DNA of 64,000 nucleotides from an uncultured Roseicyclus sp. (GCA_947500415.1 CANMRT010000004.1:248001-312000), one strand, 5' to 3'; shown: positions 19,218 through 28,632, counted from the first letter of the stretch. Program-made: numbers and translations. Notes: a model not told the origin generated them from the sequence alone.

Positions 19218-19343
19218 TGTTTCGAAAATACTCCGGGGTAGCCGGCGGGCCTTCGGGCCGCTTGGGGGTGCAACGCCCCCAAACCTGAGCCCAAAGCACG
19301 AAGGTGCGACGGCGAGGCGAAAGTCTTGCGGCGCAAGCCGCTC
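19218..19343. terminator. Repeat core and three hairpins between convergent genes
   Basis: The 156-bp spacer begins with the second copy of the TGTTTCGAAAATRCTCMGGG-type sequence (19218-19238). Three short hairpins follow: GGCC-TTCG-GGCC near 19248-19259, TTGGGGG-N7-CCCCCAA at 19262-19282, and GCGGC-GCAA-GCCGC near 19328-19341. The arrangement fits bidirectional termination between the ABC operon and the hydrolase gene. Confidence 0.5.
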
Positions 19344-19356
19344 CTTCAGATCACGC

Positions 19357-20838
19357 TCACAACGCTTCCACATACATCGGAAACGAGACGCCCAGCGCCC
19401 AGCCCAACAGCAATCCCAAACCGATCCCAACGGCCAGCGTCGACCCGGTCCTTCGTCCAACCCAGCGCCCCATCATTCCAAACGTCGCGTAGAACAGCAC
19501 GATCACCGGGAAGATCAGCACCAAAAAGAACAACCGCTCGAAATCCAGCGCCACCGCGATGGCGAGCGACCCCAAAAACGCGCTCCGCACTACGATCCTT
19601 TGCCAAAGCGCCGTCGCCGTCGCGCGGGTCAGCACGGCGTCCGCCCACATGGCCAAAACCGCCCCCGGCACCATCGCCAGAACAATCGGCACCCGCCTCG
19701 CATGGGGCACGAAAGACGCGACGTAGCGGTCCATGAGCAGGCCAAACACCACGATCCCGCAGGCAGCCAAGGCGAAGCCCCAGACCCAACCGCGCCGCTC
19801 TGGTCGCCAACCAGCAATCACAGCCCCGGCCAGCATCAATGCCCCATACAGGCCCAAATGCACAGCCAGATAATCCGCCACCAAAACCGGCAGCACCCCA
19901 ATTTCCACCTGCATCGCCAACAAAGGTGCGGCGACCGCAGGGCCCAACGCCAACAACCAGAACACCCGTCGCGGCAACCCCTCAGGCGTCTCACCCGCAG
20001 GCAGCAACCGCGCCAAAGGGGCCGCCAACATCACCGCTCCCGCCAGCACCAATACAATCCCCAGCCCGAGCCGCGCGACCGGCGCATCGCTGTCCCGCCC
20101 CAGGCTCGCATCAGCCCAGCTGACTGCCTCGCGCAAAGCCTCCGGTGCCCACAATATCCCGACATGCTCCGCGCGAGGCACCGCCACGGCCCGCCGCGCA
20201 AAGCCCTCGCCCGGCACGCCCATTGTCTCACCTTCAACCGCACCCAGCTCCGCCATCACCCGCTGCGCCTCAGCCCTAAGCGCGCCTTCCCATGCCCCGT
20301 TCACGATCAACAGGTTCTCCGGCGCCTCTGCCGTGACCGCCTGAGAAAATACAGAGATGCCCACAATCGCCTCAACCCGCGCATCCGCAATCCCAGCCCG
20401 CACCACCAGATCCGATGACATCGAATGCCCAATCAGAACCACCCGCGCCTCGGCCCCCGGAATGCTGACCGCCCAATCCGTCACCCGCGCGATCTCTTCC
20501 AGCAATATCCGAGTGGTTCCGTCCAGCGAGGTCACGTCGCCCGACATCGGCACCGGGTTGCGCCCGTGCCCCTCCAGATCCACCGCCACCGCGATGTAGC
20601 CGGCCCGCGCAAAGCTCTCCGACCAGGCCGCCATCATCTGCCGCGATCCGGCAAAGCCGTGCACGATCACCGCAACCGGTCCCTCTTCCACCGCACGCGT
20701 CACGGTCACCGGTGTCGTGCCAACGCGGTCATGGATTATCTCCAGTCCGGCCCTCTGACGTTCCAACAGGAACACGCCCACGCAAAGCGCGACCAGTGCC
20801 ACGGCCCCAAAGGCCCATTTGTGCAACCATTCCCTCAT
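19357..20838 (-). CDS. Alpha/beta hydrolase fused to a multi-pass membrane domain
   Basis: This protein of 493 residues begins with one membrane helix (about 8-26). A hydrolase domain follows (about 30-245) with the oxyanion segment VIVHGFAGS, an acidic VAVDLEGHGRN loop and the nucleophile elbow GHSMSS. The usual final Gly of GxSxG is Ser here. A possible catalytic His is in VPRAEHVGI. From about residue 255 to the end there are seven or eight hydrophobic segments forming an integral membrane domain. I do not recognise the membrane part as a named family. The gene converges on the ABC operon and diverges from serB. Substrate and partner are unknown. Confidence 0.8.
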   Translation of the reverse strand: MREWLHKWAFGAVALVALCVGVFLLERQRAGLEIIHDRVGTTPVTVTRAVEEGPVAVIVHGFAGSRQMMAAWSESFARAGYIAVAVDLEGHGRNPVPMSGDVTSLDGTTRILLEEIARVTDWAVSIPGAEARVVLIGHSMSSDLVVRAGIADARVEAIVGISVFSQAVTAEAPENLLIVNGAWEGALRAEAQRVMAELGAVEGETMGVPGEGFARRAVAVPRAEHVGILWAPEALREAVSWADASLGRDSDAPVARLGLGIVLVLAGAVMLAAPLARLLPAGETPEGLPRRVFWLLALGPAVAAPLLAMQVEIGVLPVLVADYLAVHLGLYGALMLAGAVIAGWRPERRGWVWGFALAACGIVVFGLLMDRYVASFVPHARRVPIVLAMVPGAVLAMWADAVLTRATATALWQRIVVRSAFLGSLAIAVALDFERLFFLVLIFPVIVLFYATFGMMGRWVGRRTGSTLAVGIGLGLLLGWALGVSFPMYVEAL

Positions 20839-20939
20839 CGCGCCTCAGATAGCGCGCCCGGCCCGCCACGCCAATCCGCTGGCCCCCCCGTCAAACCCCC
20901 ATTATGCTGCGGCCCCAGCGCAAACAGACGGACCCTTTC

Positions 20940-21815
20940 ATGTTCACCGTGACCCTGCTGACCAATTCAGCGATGTTTCTCGACCGCGATCTGGTCACCA
21001 ATCTTCGCAACGCCATGGGCGGCGGGGATGCCGTCTGGCTCGACCCGAACCACGCGGCCGAGTTCAACGTGCCCAAGGTCCCGAAGGGCATCGATAAGGT
21101 CTGGCAAAGCCTCTCCGCCGAAGGTGTGGATCTCGTGGTTCAGCCCGCCGAGGGCCGCAAAAAGCGGATGCTTCTGGCCGACATGGACAGCACCATGATC
21201 CAGCAGGAATGCGTGGATGAATTGGCGGCCGAGGCTGGCGTAGGCGAGCGCGTCGCCAGGATCACCGCCCGCGCCATGAATGGAGAGCTCGATTTCGAAG
21301 AAGCCCTGACGGAACGCGTCGGCCTCCTGAAAGACCTGCCTGAGGCGACCATCGCAACCGTCCTGCAAAAGCGCATCACGCTCATGCCCGGCGGCCCCAC
21401 GTTGCTGGCGACAATGAAAGCCAACGGCGCCCATTGCGCATTGGTGTCCGGCGGCTTCACCGCCTTCACCTCCGCCATCGCCGCGAAACTGGGTTTTCAC
21501 GAGCATCACGCCAACACGCTGCTCACAAACAACGGCGCCCTGACCGGAGAGGTCGCTCACCCGATCCTTGGCCGTGAGGCGAAGGTTGAAGCGCTCTATA
21601 CCATCACCGAAGCCCAGAACATCGGTCCCTCCGACGTGCTCGCCGTGGGCGACGGGGCCAATGACCTCGGAATGCTGCAACTGGCCGGCACGGGCGTCGC
21701 ACTCCACGCCAAGCCCAAAGTGCAGGAACAGGCCGACATCCGGATCAACCACGGCGACCTGACGGCGCTTTTGTTCATTCAGGGATATACCAAGGCCGAT
21801 TTCGTCACCCCGTGA
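20940..21815 (+). CDS. serB: Phosphoserine phosphatase
   Basis: This HAD-family enzyme of 291 residues removes phosphate from phosphoserine, the last step of serine synthesis. HAD motif I is DMDSTMIQQE (nucleophile Asp, then general acid Asp), motif II is the Ser in ALVSGGFTAF, and motif III/IV is VGDGANDLGM. An N-terminal ~75-residue extension is normal for SerB. The ATG at 20940 was chosen over an open upstream extension of 12 codons. It is ~8 kb from serC-serA and transcribed separately, converging with gltB across a hairpin-rich spacer. Confidence 0.96.
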   Translation: MFTVTLLTNSAMFLDRDLVTNLRNAMGGGDAVWLDPNHAAEFNVPKVPKGIDKVWQSLSAEGVDLVVQPAEGRKKRMLLADMDSTMIQQECVDELAAEAGVGERVARITARAMNGELDFEEALTERVGLLKDLPEATIATVLQKRITLMPGGPTLLATMKANGAHCALVSGGFTAFTSAIAAKLGFHEHHANTLLTNNGALTGEVAHPILGREAKVEALYTITEAQNIGPSDVLAVGDGANDLGMLQLAGTGVALHAKPKVQEQADIRINHGDLTALLFIQGYTKADFVTP

Positions 21816-22098
21816 GTCGGGGGCCGGGTCAAGGATGCCAAAGGCACGGCCTTCAGGCCGCTTGTCCTTGACGCGGACCGCGACTCGCCAAGCACCCTCG
21901 AACGCGCCTGTTTGCGGGCAGACCGCCCCGCAAACGGCCTCTCAGCGAAATCTTCGCCCTGTCCAATGGCACAATAATCCGAAGCGGCACTCTGATCCGC
22001 GCGGACGTGCGGGGGCCATTGGCCTCCGCGCCCCGCGCGCCACGCCCAAAGCGACGGGTCATGCCGACAGGCATGACCCTAGCACGGGAGCGCCCGGC
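21816..22098. terminator. Hairpin-rich spacer between convergent serB and gltB
   Basis: Three separate inverted repeats lie in 283 bp. First, GTCAAGGA (21828-21835) with TCCTTGAC (21865-21872), enclosing CGGCC-TTCA-GGCCG (21847-21860). Second, GTTTGCGGG (21910-21918) with CCCGCAAAC (21927-21935). Third, GGGTCATGCC (22056-22065) with GGCATGACCC (22070-22079) around a GACA loop. No gene is seen. They probably end transcription from both sides. Confidence 0.6.
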
Positions 22099-25000
22099 TC
22101 ACTCCGCCGGCACAGCCGCTTCTTCCACGCCCAGCGGCACCTCCAACTTGTTCAGCATCTCTTTCGGGCAGACCTGAAGGAAGTTCCCCTTCTCCATCTC
22201 CCAATGCTGCAGGATGTCCCGCGCCTTCATGCTTCCGGTCTCTTCGGCGTGACGCTCCACCAGCCCGCGCAATTGCGCCTCCCAGTGCTCCACCGTCACC
22301 GGACACGTCACAAGGGTCTCAAGGTTCATGTTCACCAGGGCCTCGCCCTCGGGATCGTACAGATACGCCATCCCACCGGTCATGCCCGCGCCGAAGTTTG
22401 CGCCGATGCCACCAAGGATCACAGCCACCCCACCGGTCATGTATTCACACCCGTTGGAGCCGCAGCCCTCGATCACAACCTTCGCACCCGAATTCCGCAC
22501 ACCGAACCGTTCCCCGGCCCGCCCTGCGGCAAACAGATACCCATCCGTCGCGCCATAAAGCACGGTGTTCCCGATGATGACGTTATCCGCCGCCACAAGC
22601 GGCGAGGCCATCGGCGGACGCACCACAACGGTCCCCCCGCTCAACCCCTTGCCGACGTAGTCGTTGGCGTCACCCGACACTTCCAGCTTCAGACCAGGCG
22701 CCGCAAAAGCGCCCAGCGATTGCCCGGCAGAGCCCTTCAACTTCACCGTCAAATGATCCGGTTGCAGGTCATTCCGCATCCCGAACCGCTTCACGATATG
22801 GCTCGACGTCCGGGTGCCAATCGTCCGCAACGTGTTCTGAACGGCGTAGGACAGCTCAATCTTCTCACCATCCTCAAGGAACCGGCTCGCATCCTTCACG
22901 ATCTGCGCGTCCAGCGTCTCGGGCACTTCGTTCCGAGGCTTGTTCCGGTCATAGGTGATATCTGCCGCACCATCGACGGTGATCAGCATCGGGTTCAGGT
23001 CCAGATCATCCAGATGCGCCGACCCGCGTGAGACCTGCGAAAGCAGATCCGCACGCCCGATCACCTCATCCAGCGACCGCGCGCCAATCGATGCCAGCGT
23101 CTCGCGCACTTCCTCCGCGTAGAACGTGATCAAATTCACCACCTTGTCGGCATTGCCGGTGAACTTCTCACGCAGCGCCTCGTCCTGCGTACACACGCCC
23201 ACCGGGCAGGTGTTCGACTGGCACTGACGCACCATGATGCAGCCCATCGCGATCAACGCCGCCGTGCCGATGCCGTATTCCTCGGCGCCCAGCATGGCCG
23301 CCATCACAATGTCCCGGCCTGTGCGCAAACCACCATCCGTGCGCAGCGTGATGCGCTCGCGCAGGTTGTTCATCGCCAGAACCTGATGCGCCTCGGTCAG
23401 GCCCATCTCCCACGGCAGACCGGCATATTTGATCGACGTCGCAGGCGAGGCACCGGTGCCGCCGTTGTGGCCCGAAATCAGGATCACATCGGCCTTGGCC
23501 TTCGCCACACCGGCGGCAATCGTGCCGACGCCGGAGGATGCCACAAGCTTCACCGTCACCTTACAGCGCGGGTTGATCTGCTTGAGGTCATAGATCAGCT
23601 GCGCGAGATCCTCGATCGAATAGATGTCGTGGTGCGGCGGCGGGGAGATGAGCGTCACACCCTTCGTCGAATGCCGCAGCCGCGCGATCAGGTCGGTGAC
23701 CTTCATACCGGGCAATTGCCCACCCTCACCGGGCTTGGCGCCTTGCGCGACCTTGATCTCCAGCTCTTCACACTGGTTGAGGTATTCCGCGGTCACACCA
23801 AACCGGCCCGACGCCACCTGCTTGATCTTCGCAGACGGGTTGTCGCCATTGGGCTCTGGGTGGAAATGCGCCGGATCTTCACCGCCCTCACCGGAGTCAG
23901 ACTTTGCGCCAATCCGGTTCATCGCCACATTGAGCGTCTTGTGCGCCTCAGGCGACAGCGCGCCTAGCGACATGCCCGGCGTCACGAACCGCTTGCGGAT
24001 GGAGGTCACGCTTTCCACCTCATCAATCGGCACCGGCGCGCCCAGCGGTTTGAAATCCATCAAATCGCGCAGGTGGATCGGCGGATTGCTCCGCATCTTC
24101 TCGGAATATTGCTTCCACAGCCCGTAGCTCGCCCGGTCACACGCCGCCTGCAACATGTGCATGGTCGTTGCCTGCCAGGCATGGGTCTCCCCTGACCGAC
24201 GCGCTTTATAGAAGCCACCAATCGGCAAAACGCCCTCGCCACGCAGCCAGCCCTTGTCGTGGACCTCTTCGACCTTTCGCTGCAAGCCGCTGACACCGAT
24301 GCCACTGATCCGGCTCAGCATACCCGGGAAATACTCCGCAACCATCGCACGGCTCAGGCCAACGGCCTCAAAGTTCAGACCCCCGCGATAGGAGGAGATC
24401 ACCGAAATCCCCATCTTCGCCATGATCTTCAACAGACCCGCATCAATTGCCGCCCGATACCGCGCCATCGCCTCGGTCAGGTTGCTTTCGATTAGGCCTC
24501 GGTCGATCCGGTCGGCCAAGCTGTCTTGCGCCAGATAGGCATTCACCGTTGTCGCACCGCAGCCCACCAGAACCGCGAAATAATGCGGGTCGATGCATTC
24601 CGCCGACCGCACGTTGAGCGAACAGAAGGTCCGCAGACCCTTCGCTGTCAGCCCCGAATGCACCGCAGAAGTTGCAAGGATCATCGGCATCGCCACGCGA
24701 CCCTCACCCTGGTGCTGATCCGTCAACACGATGTGCCCCGCGCCAGACCGCACCGCATCTTCAGCCTCAGCCCTGATCCGCGCCAAGCCCTCACGCAAAG
24801 CCCCCGGCGTCGCGCCCGCATCAAAGGTACAGTCGATCTCGATGACGGAGCTTTGGAAGTAGCTCACCATCTTGTCGAACTGCGCATTCGTCACAAACGG
24901 GCTGTCGAGCACGAGGATTTCCGTCTGTGACGAATCCTCATCCAGCACGTTCTTCAGGTTTCCGAACCGCGTCTTCAGGGACATCACCCGATACTCGCGA

Positions 25001-26634
25001 AGCGAGTCGATGGGTGGGTTCGTCACCTGACTGAAGTTCTGCCGGAAGTAGTGGCTCAGCGGGCGGTATTGGCTCGAAAGCACGGCAGACGGCGTATCGT
25101 CCCCCATGCTCGCCAACGCCTCCTTCGCATCCTCCGCCATAGGCGCCAGAATTTGCTCCAGCTCTTCAATCGAATAGCCCGCCGCGATCTGCCGTTTGCG
25201 CAGCTCTGATCCGCCAAATAGGGTCTTTTCCGTGGCCCCAGCCATCTCGGCCTCAAGGTCGGTGATCTTGTCGGTCCAGTCCCCAAACGGACGGCTGGCC
25301 GCCAGCGCATCTTTGATCTCGGTGTCGTGGAACAGGGCCTGTTCCTGCATATCCACGGCAATCATCTGCCCCGGCCCAAGCGCGCCCTTCTCAACGACGC
25401 TGCCTTCATCAATCGGCACCATCCCGGCCTCGGAACCCGCAATCAGCAGCCCGTCGCCCGTCACAACATACCGCATCGGGCGCAGACCATTCCGGTCCAG
25501 CCCGGCACAGACCCAGCGCCCATCGGTCATCGCCAAAGCCGCTGGCCCGTCCCACGGCTCCATGACCGAGTTGCAATAGGCATACATGTCCTGCCACGCC
25601 TTCGGCAGTTCCGTCGCCGTCTGGCTCCACGCCTCGGGCACCAGCATGGTCTTCGCCATCGGTGCAGAACGCCCCGCCCGCACCATCACCTCAAACACAG
25701 CATCCAGCGCAGCCGAGTCACTCGATCCTCCCGCCACGATCGGCTTGATGTCTTCCGCCATCTCCCCAAAGAACCCGCTCGCCATACGGATCTCGTGGCT
25801 CTTCATCCAGTTCAGGTTGCCCTTCAGCGTGTTGATCTCGCCGTTATGCGCCAACATCCGAAACGGCTGCGCCAACCACCACTGCGGGAAAGTGTTCGTC
25901 GAATACCGCTGGTGATAGATCGCAAAGGCACTCTCGAAGCGCTCATCCATCAGGTCCGGGTAAAACTCCGCCACCTGCTCGGCCAGCATCATGCCCTTGT
26001 AGATGATCGACCGGCACGACAACGAGCACAGATACAACTGCCCCACACCCGCCGCCTGCGCCGCCTTCTCGATCCGCCGCCGGATCACATAAAGCTCGCG
26101 CTCGAACGTCTCTTCATCGACGCCCTTCGCATTCGAAATGATTATCTGTTCAATCTCGGGCCGGGTCGCGTTGGCCTTCTCACCCAGGCACGCCACCTCA
26201 ACCGGCACATGACGCCAGCCGTAGATGTAGTAGCCCATCCGCAGAACCTCGGACTCCACGATGGTCCGACACGTTTCCTGCGCGCCAAAGTCGTTCCTCG
26301 GCAGGAACACTTGCCCCACCGCCAGCAACTCATCCCGCATTTCGTGGCCGGTGCGCTGCACCTGCTCACCGAAAAACTTGTACGGGATCTGCACGTGGAT
26401 ACCGGCCCCGTCGCCGGTCTTACCGTCGGCGTCTACAGCACCCCGGTGCCAAACCGCCTTCAGCGCATCGATGCCGTTCTCCACGACCTTGCGCGAGGGC
26501 TTGCCGTCAACAGCAACCACCAGCCCAACACCACAGGACGCATGTTCATGCTCCTCCCGGAACAGAGAATTCTTCTCCATCCAGTCGCGCTTTTCGGCCT
26601 GCTCAGCGGCCCAAGTGGAATCAAAACGGGTCAT
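22099..26634 (-). CDS. gltB: Glutamate synthase (NADPH) large subunit
   Basis: This is the large subunit of GOGAT (1511 residues), which makes two glutamates from glutamine and 2-oxoglutarate. The amidotransferase Cys is Cys34 in ASCGVGL, so a propeptide of about 33 residues is expected to be removed. The central and FMN-binding synthase domains follow; the 3Fe-4S cluster ligands are in CIMVRQCQSNTCPVGVC. The C-terminal GXGXG beta-helix domain has the pattern DYVGKGLSGGTVVV and CGSNGCEYMTGG. Full length is typical. Its start overlaps the stop of the DUF4328 gene by 4 nt, so it is the last gene of a run that begins after gltD. Confidence 0.97.
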   Translation of the reverse strand: MTRFDSTWAAEQAEKRDWMEKNSLFREEHEHASCGVGLVVAVDGKPSRKVVENGIDALKAVWHRGAVDADGKTGDGAGIHVQIPYKFFGEQVQRTGHEMRDELLAVGQVFLPRNDFGAQETCRTIVESEVLRMGYYIYGWRHVPVEVACLGEKANATRPEIEQIIISNAKGVDEETFERELYVIRRRIEKAAQAAGVGQLYLCSLSCRSIIYKGMMLAEQVAEFYPDLMDERFESAFAIYHQRYSTNTFPQWWLAQPFRMLAHNGEINTLKGNLNWMKSHEIRMASGFFGEMAEDIKPIVAGGSSDSAALDAVFEVMVRAGRSAPMAKTMLVPEAWSQTATELPKAWQDMYAYCNSVMEPWDGPAALAMTDGRWVCAGLDRNGLRPMRYVVTGDGLLIAGSEAGMVPIDEGSVVEKGALGPGQMIAVDMQEQALFHDTEIKDALAASRPFGDWTDKITDLEAEMAGATEKTLFGGSELRKRQIAAGYSIEELEQILAPMAEDAKEALASMGDDTPSAVLSSQYRPLSHYFRQNFSQVTNPPIDSLREYRVMSLKTRFGNLKNVLDEDSSQTEILVLDSPFVTNAQFDKMVSYFQSSVIEIDCTFDAGATPGALREGLARIRAEAEDAVRSGAGHIVLTDQHQGEGRVAMPMILATSAVHSGLTAKGLRTFCSLNVRSAECIDPHYFAVLVGCGATTVNAYLAQDSLADRIDRGLIESNLTEAMARYRAAIDAGLLKIMAKMGISVISSYRGGLNFEAVGLSRAMVAEYFPGMLSRISGIGVSGLQRKVEEVHDKGWLRGEGVLPIGGFYKARRSGETHAWQATTMHMLQAACDRASYGLWKQYSEKMRSNPPIHLRDLMDFKPLGAPVPIDEVESVTSIRKRFVTPGMSLGALSPEAHKTLNVAMNRIGAKSDSGEGGEDPAHFHPEPNGDNPSAKIKQVASGRFGVTAEYLNQCEELEIKVAQGAKPGEGGQLPGMKVTDLIARLRHSTKGVTLISPPPHHDIYSIEDLAQLIYDLKQINPRCKVTVKLVASSGVGTIAAGVAKAKADVILISGHNGGTGASPATSIKYAGLPWEMGLTEAHQVLAMNNLRERITLRTDGGLRTGRDIVMAAMLGAEEYGIGTAALIAMGCIMVRQCQSNTCPVGVCTQDEALREKFTGNADKVVNLITFYAEEVRETLASIGARSLDEVIGRADLLSQVSRGSAHLDDLDLNPMLITVDGAADITYDRNKPRNEVPETLDAQIVKDASRFLEDGEKIELSYAVQNTLRTIGTRTSSHIVKRFGMRNDLQPDHLTVKLKGSAGQSLGAFAAPGLKLEVSGDANDYVGKGLSGGTVVVRPPMASPLVAADNVIIGNTVLYGATDGYLFAAGRAGERFGVRNSGAKVVIEGCGSNGCEYMTGGVAVILGGIGANFGAGMTGGMAYLYDPEGEALVNMNLETLVTCPVTVEHWEAQLRGLVERHAEETGSMKARDILQHWEMEKGNFLQVCPKEMLNKLEVPLGVEEAAVPAE

Positions 26635-27299
26635 GGGTGTCCCTCCTCAAGGTCAGGGGTCGATGCCGGCCGTGCCTCCGCACTCAGCGCCGTCACCTCC
26701 AAAATCAGTTTCCGAAACAGGATCGCCGCCGGGATCGAGGCCAGCGATGATATGATGTCGAGCGTCGCGCCAAGACGGTACTGGTCGAATGTCTCGGCAC
26801 TCAGATTGATACGATTGCCGACACCAGCCACGATGGTGGAGATCAGCCAGAAAACCCACCAGATGATCCCCCAACTCGGCCAGCTTGGCCCGTCTCGACC
26901 CGCCAAACGCGCCCACGTCTGGCCCATCGATTTGTAGGGCATCACGAAGTTCGCGAACGGGATCGCGAACCAGCCAACCGCCCAACCGGGCCGGATTGCC
27001 TCCGGGTCAGGCTCGACAAACTGCGCATTGCTCGACGCGCGAAAAATCCACATGCCGCTGACGATATAGCAGGAAATCAAGACGATCAGGAAAACGACCG
27101 CCACCAAGACGCCCGTCCCGTCGATCCGCGCTGCTTCCGCATCCAACTCGGCGTTCGAAAGCAACCCGGCCTCAACCACGTTGTAGAACCCGTACAAGAT
27201 GTAGGAGTGCCAGGCGAACGCCGCCTCTGCCACGCAATAGACAAGCAACAACACCGTGGCGACCCGCGCGGTTTTGGATAGATCGTAGGGCAGTCTCAT
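26631..27299 (-). CDS. DUF4328-like integral membrane protein
   Basis: This protein of 222 residues has about five hydrophobic segments: near 13-30, 62-85, 105-122, 140-163 and 180-200. The spacing and the segments SGMWIFRASSNAQ and GWAVGWFAIPFANFVMPYKS resemble the DUF4328 family, whose function is unknown. It overlaps both neighbours by 4 nt, so it should be co-translated with gltB. Nothing in it suggests a direct role in ammonia assimilation. Confidence 0.8.
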   Translation of the reverse strand: MRLPYDLSKTARVATVLLLVYCVAEAAFAWHSYILYGFYNVVEAGLLSNAELDAEAARIDGTGVLVAVVFLIVLISCYIVSGMWIFRASSNAQFVEPDPEAIRPGWAVGWFAIPFANFVMPYKSMGQTWARLAGRDGPSWPSWGIIWWVFWLISTIVAGVGNRINLSAETFDQYRLGATLDIISSLASIPAAILFRKLILEVTALSAEARPASTPDLEEGHP

Positions 27300-27754
27300 G
27301 CTTCTTCCTCTGCGATACGCGGCGTCTTCGCCTCATACTCGGCCTTCGTTGCCTTGCGATGGTCGCCCGCAAGCGGTGCATAGGCCGGCGCACAGTCGGT
27401 GTAGATTTCCGAGATCAACGGGAAACCCGCCGCATCGGGGAACAGGGCAGGCATGAATTCGTAGTCCGCCCCTTCAACATTGTCTCTCAGCCACAGGTTG
27501 CTGCCGCAAATTGGGCAAAAGGTGCGCGACGCAAAACTGGTGGAGGCATAGGTGGCCACCTCCCCCTCAACCGTCACGGCATTGGCACTCGCTTGAAACG
27601 CGCCCCAGACCACGCCGTTCGACCGTTGGCATTTCCCGCAATGGCACACACCGACGGCGGCGATGTAATCGCCATCCACTGTGATCTGCACCGCTCCGCA
27701 AAGGCACGCGCCCTCCAGCCGTCCGCTTGTCCGATAAGGATCAGCGATGCTCAT
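27296..27754 (-). CDS. GFA / CENP-V family zinc-binding protein
   Basis: This protein of 152 residues has the zinc-ligand pattern of the glutathione-dependent formaldehyde-activating (GFA) family: CLCGAVQ, CHCGKCQRSNG and CPICGSNLW. Members with proven activity are few, so S-hydroxymethylglutathione chemistry is only a family suggestion. The C-terminus carries the common end segment KTPRIAEEEA. It sits between the secreted-protein gene and the DUF4328 gene with 4-nt overlaps on each side, within the gltD-gltB interval. Confidence 0.87.
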   Translation of the reverse strand: MSIADPYRTSGRLEGACLCGAVQITVDGDYIAAVGVCHCGKCQRSNGVVWGAFQASANAVTVEGEVATYASTSFASRTFCPICGSNLWLRDNVEGADYEFMPALFPDAAGFPLISEIYTDCAPAYAPLAGDHRKATKAEYEAKTPRIAEEEA

Positions 27755-28488
27755 TGCGCGACCCTCCAGACCGGCGTTTCCGGCAAAGCGCTCATGATGC
27801 TCCCGCAGTCATATTCCGGGTCCATCGTCAGGAAGTCCGGATCGCCCTCTTGGTGGAATTCGACCGGGCTGTAGTTGCCCTCAAACGTCTCACCACCCGG
27901 CGTTGTAACCGTCTCTAACCCGCCGAAAAACAGACCCATATCGACCCAAACGAATTGCGACCCTTGCGTCACGCGGGGTCCACCACCGGTCTCCCACTGG
28001 TAGGTGAAATCAGTGACCAACAATTCGCGCCCATCGATGGTCACACTATCCCCGGTCAGCCGGTCGAACCCGGTGTAGTCGCGCTGAAAGATACCCTCAG
28101 CGCGTTCCTCGCGGATCGAAAACACCATCGCGTCGCTGCCCGTCTCAAGCAGTTCACTCATGCTGGCCGGATCTTCCTCAGGCTCGATCAGAACATCACG
28201 GCTCCCGGACCGCAGATTGAACGATTGCAGCCAGCGGAATTCGGCATCGGTGTAGTTCAGATAAAACGGCCCATCCTGATCCAACGTCACACGCCAATGG
28301 CTACCCTGCGGATCGGTTTCGCACCGCCAGTGATGCGACACGAGGCATGACCTCGACTGCACCGTCAAAAACGCGGTGCAACCCTCTGGCACCGTGAACC
28401 GTTCGCCACCCGATTGCGCAGCGGCGGGCATGGCCGAGACCATGCCGAGCACGGCCGCGTTAACCAGATGTTTACGAATGGTCAGCAT
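27751..28488 (-). CDS. Secreted hypothetical protein
   Basis: This protein of 245 residues has a signal peptide (MLTIRKHLVNAAVLGMVSAM, then PAAAQ). The mature part has Cys residues in VPEGCTAF, SRSCLVSHHWRCETD and EYDCGS, suggesting disulfide bonds in the periplasm. It is otherwise beta-rich and acidic, and I do not recognise the family. The frame is open upstream to 28608, but the upstream stretch covers three DNA dyads and lacks a ribosome-binding site. I chose the ATG at 28486-28488, with AGGAAGG about 8 nt before it. It leads a four-gene overlapping run ending in gltB. Confidence 0.75.
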   Translation of the reverse strand: MLTIRKHLVNAAVLGMVSAMPAAAQSGGERFTVPEGCTAFLTVQSRSCLVSHHWRCETDPQGSHWRVTLDQDGPFYLNYTDAEFRWLQSFNLRSGSRDVLIEPEEDPASMSELLETGSDAMVFSIREERAEGIFQRDYTGFDRLTGDSVTIDGRELLVTDFTYQWETGGGPRVTQGSQFVWVDMGLFFGGLETVTTPGGETFEGNYSPVEFHQEGDPDFLTMDPEYDCGSIMSALPETPVWRVAQ

Positions 28489-28559
28489 TGGGTCAGCCTT
28501 CCTGTCTTTCTTTTCCGATGCGAGCTCCGACCGCGTTGTCGGTGTCACTCTCAAATATC

Positions 28560-28625
28560 CGTTCAGTTGAACGCAGTTTTTCCGAAAAGCCCGTCCAGAT
28601 GAACGCATCTCCGTTCAGGTGAACG
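28560..28625. promoter_or_regulatory. Three CGTTCA-N2-TGAACG dyads
   Basis: Three 14-bp palindromic sites lie between gltD and the secreted-protein gene. They are CGTTCA-GT-TGAACG (28560-28573, perfect), CGTCCA-GA-TGAACG (28592-28605, one mismatch) and CGTTCA-GG-TGAACG (28612-28625, perfect). Their starts are 32 and 20 bp apart. Position and symmetry suggest operators for a dimeric repressor controlling an internal promoter of the run ending in gltB. The protein that binds them is not identifiable here. Confidence 0.6.
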
Positions 28626-28632
28626 GACTTTC

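Noticed and set aside
21835-23031. 398-codon plus-strand frame over the serB-gltB gap and gltB
   Set aside because: The product is rich in Arg, His, Gln and Pro, as expected for the antisense of a real gene; it crosses several hairpins and overlaps conserved gltB coding sequence.
25327-26937. 536-codon plus-strand frame opposite gltB
   Set aside because: Antisense to the conserved GOGAT amidotransferase domain; biased composition and no family features.
28489-28608. N-terminal extension of the secreted hypothetical protein
   Set aside because: It would place 40 residues before a good signal peptide and cover the dyads; the ATG at 28488 has a ribosome-binding site.
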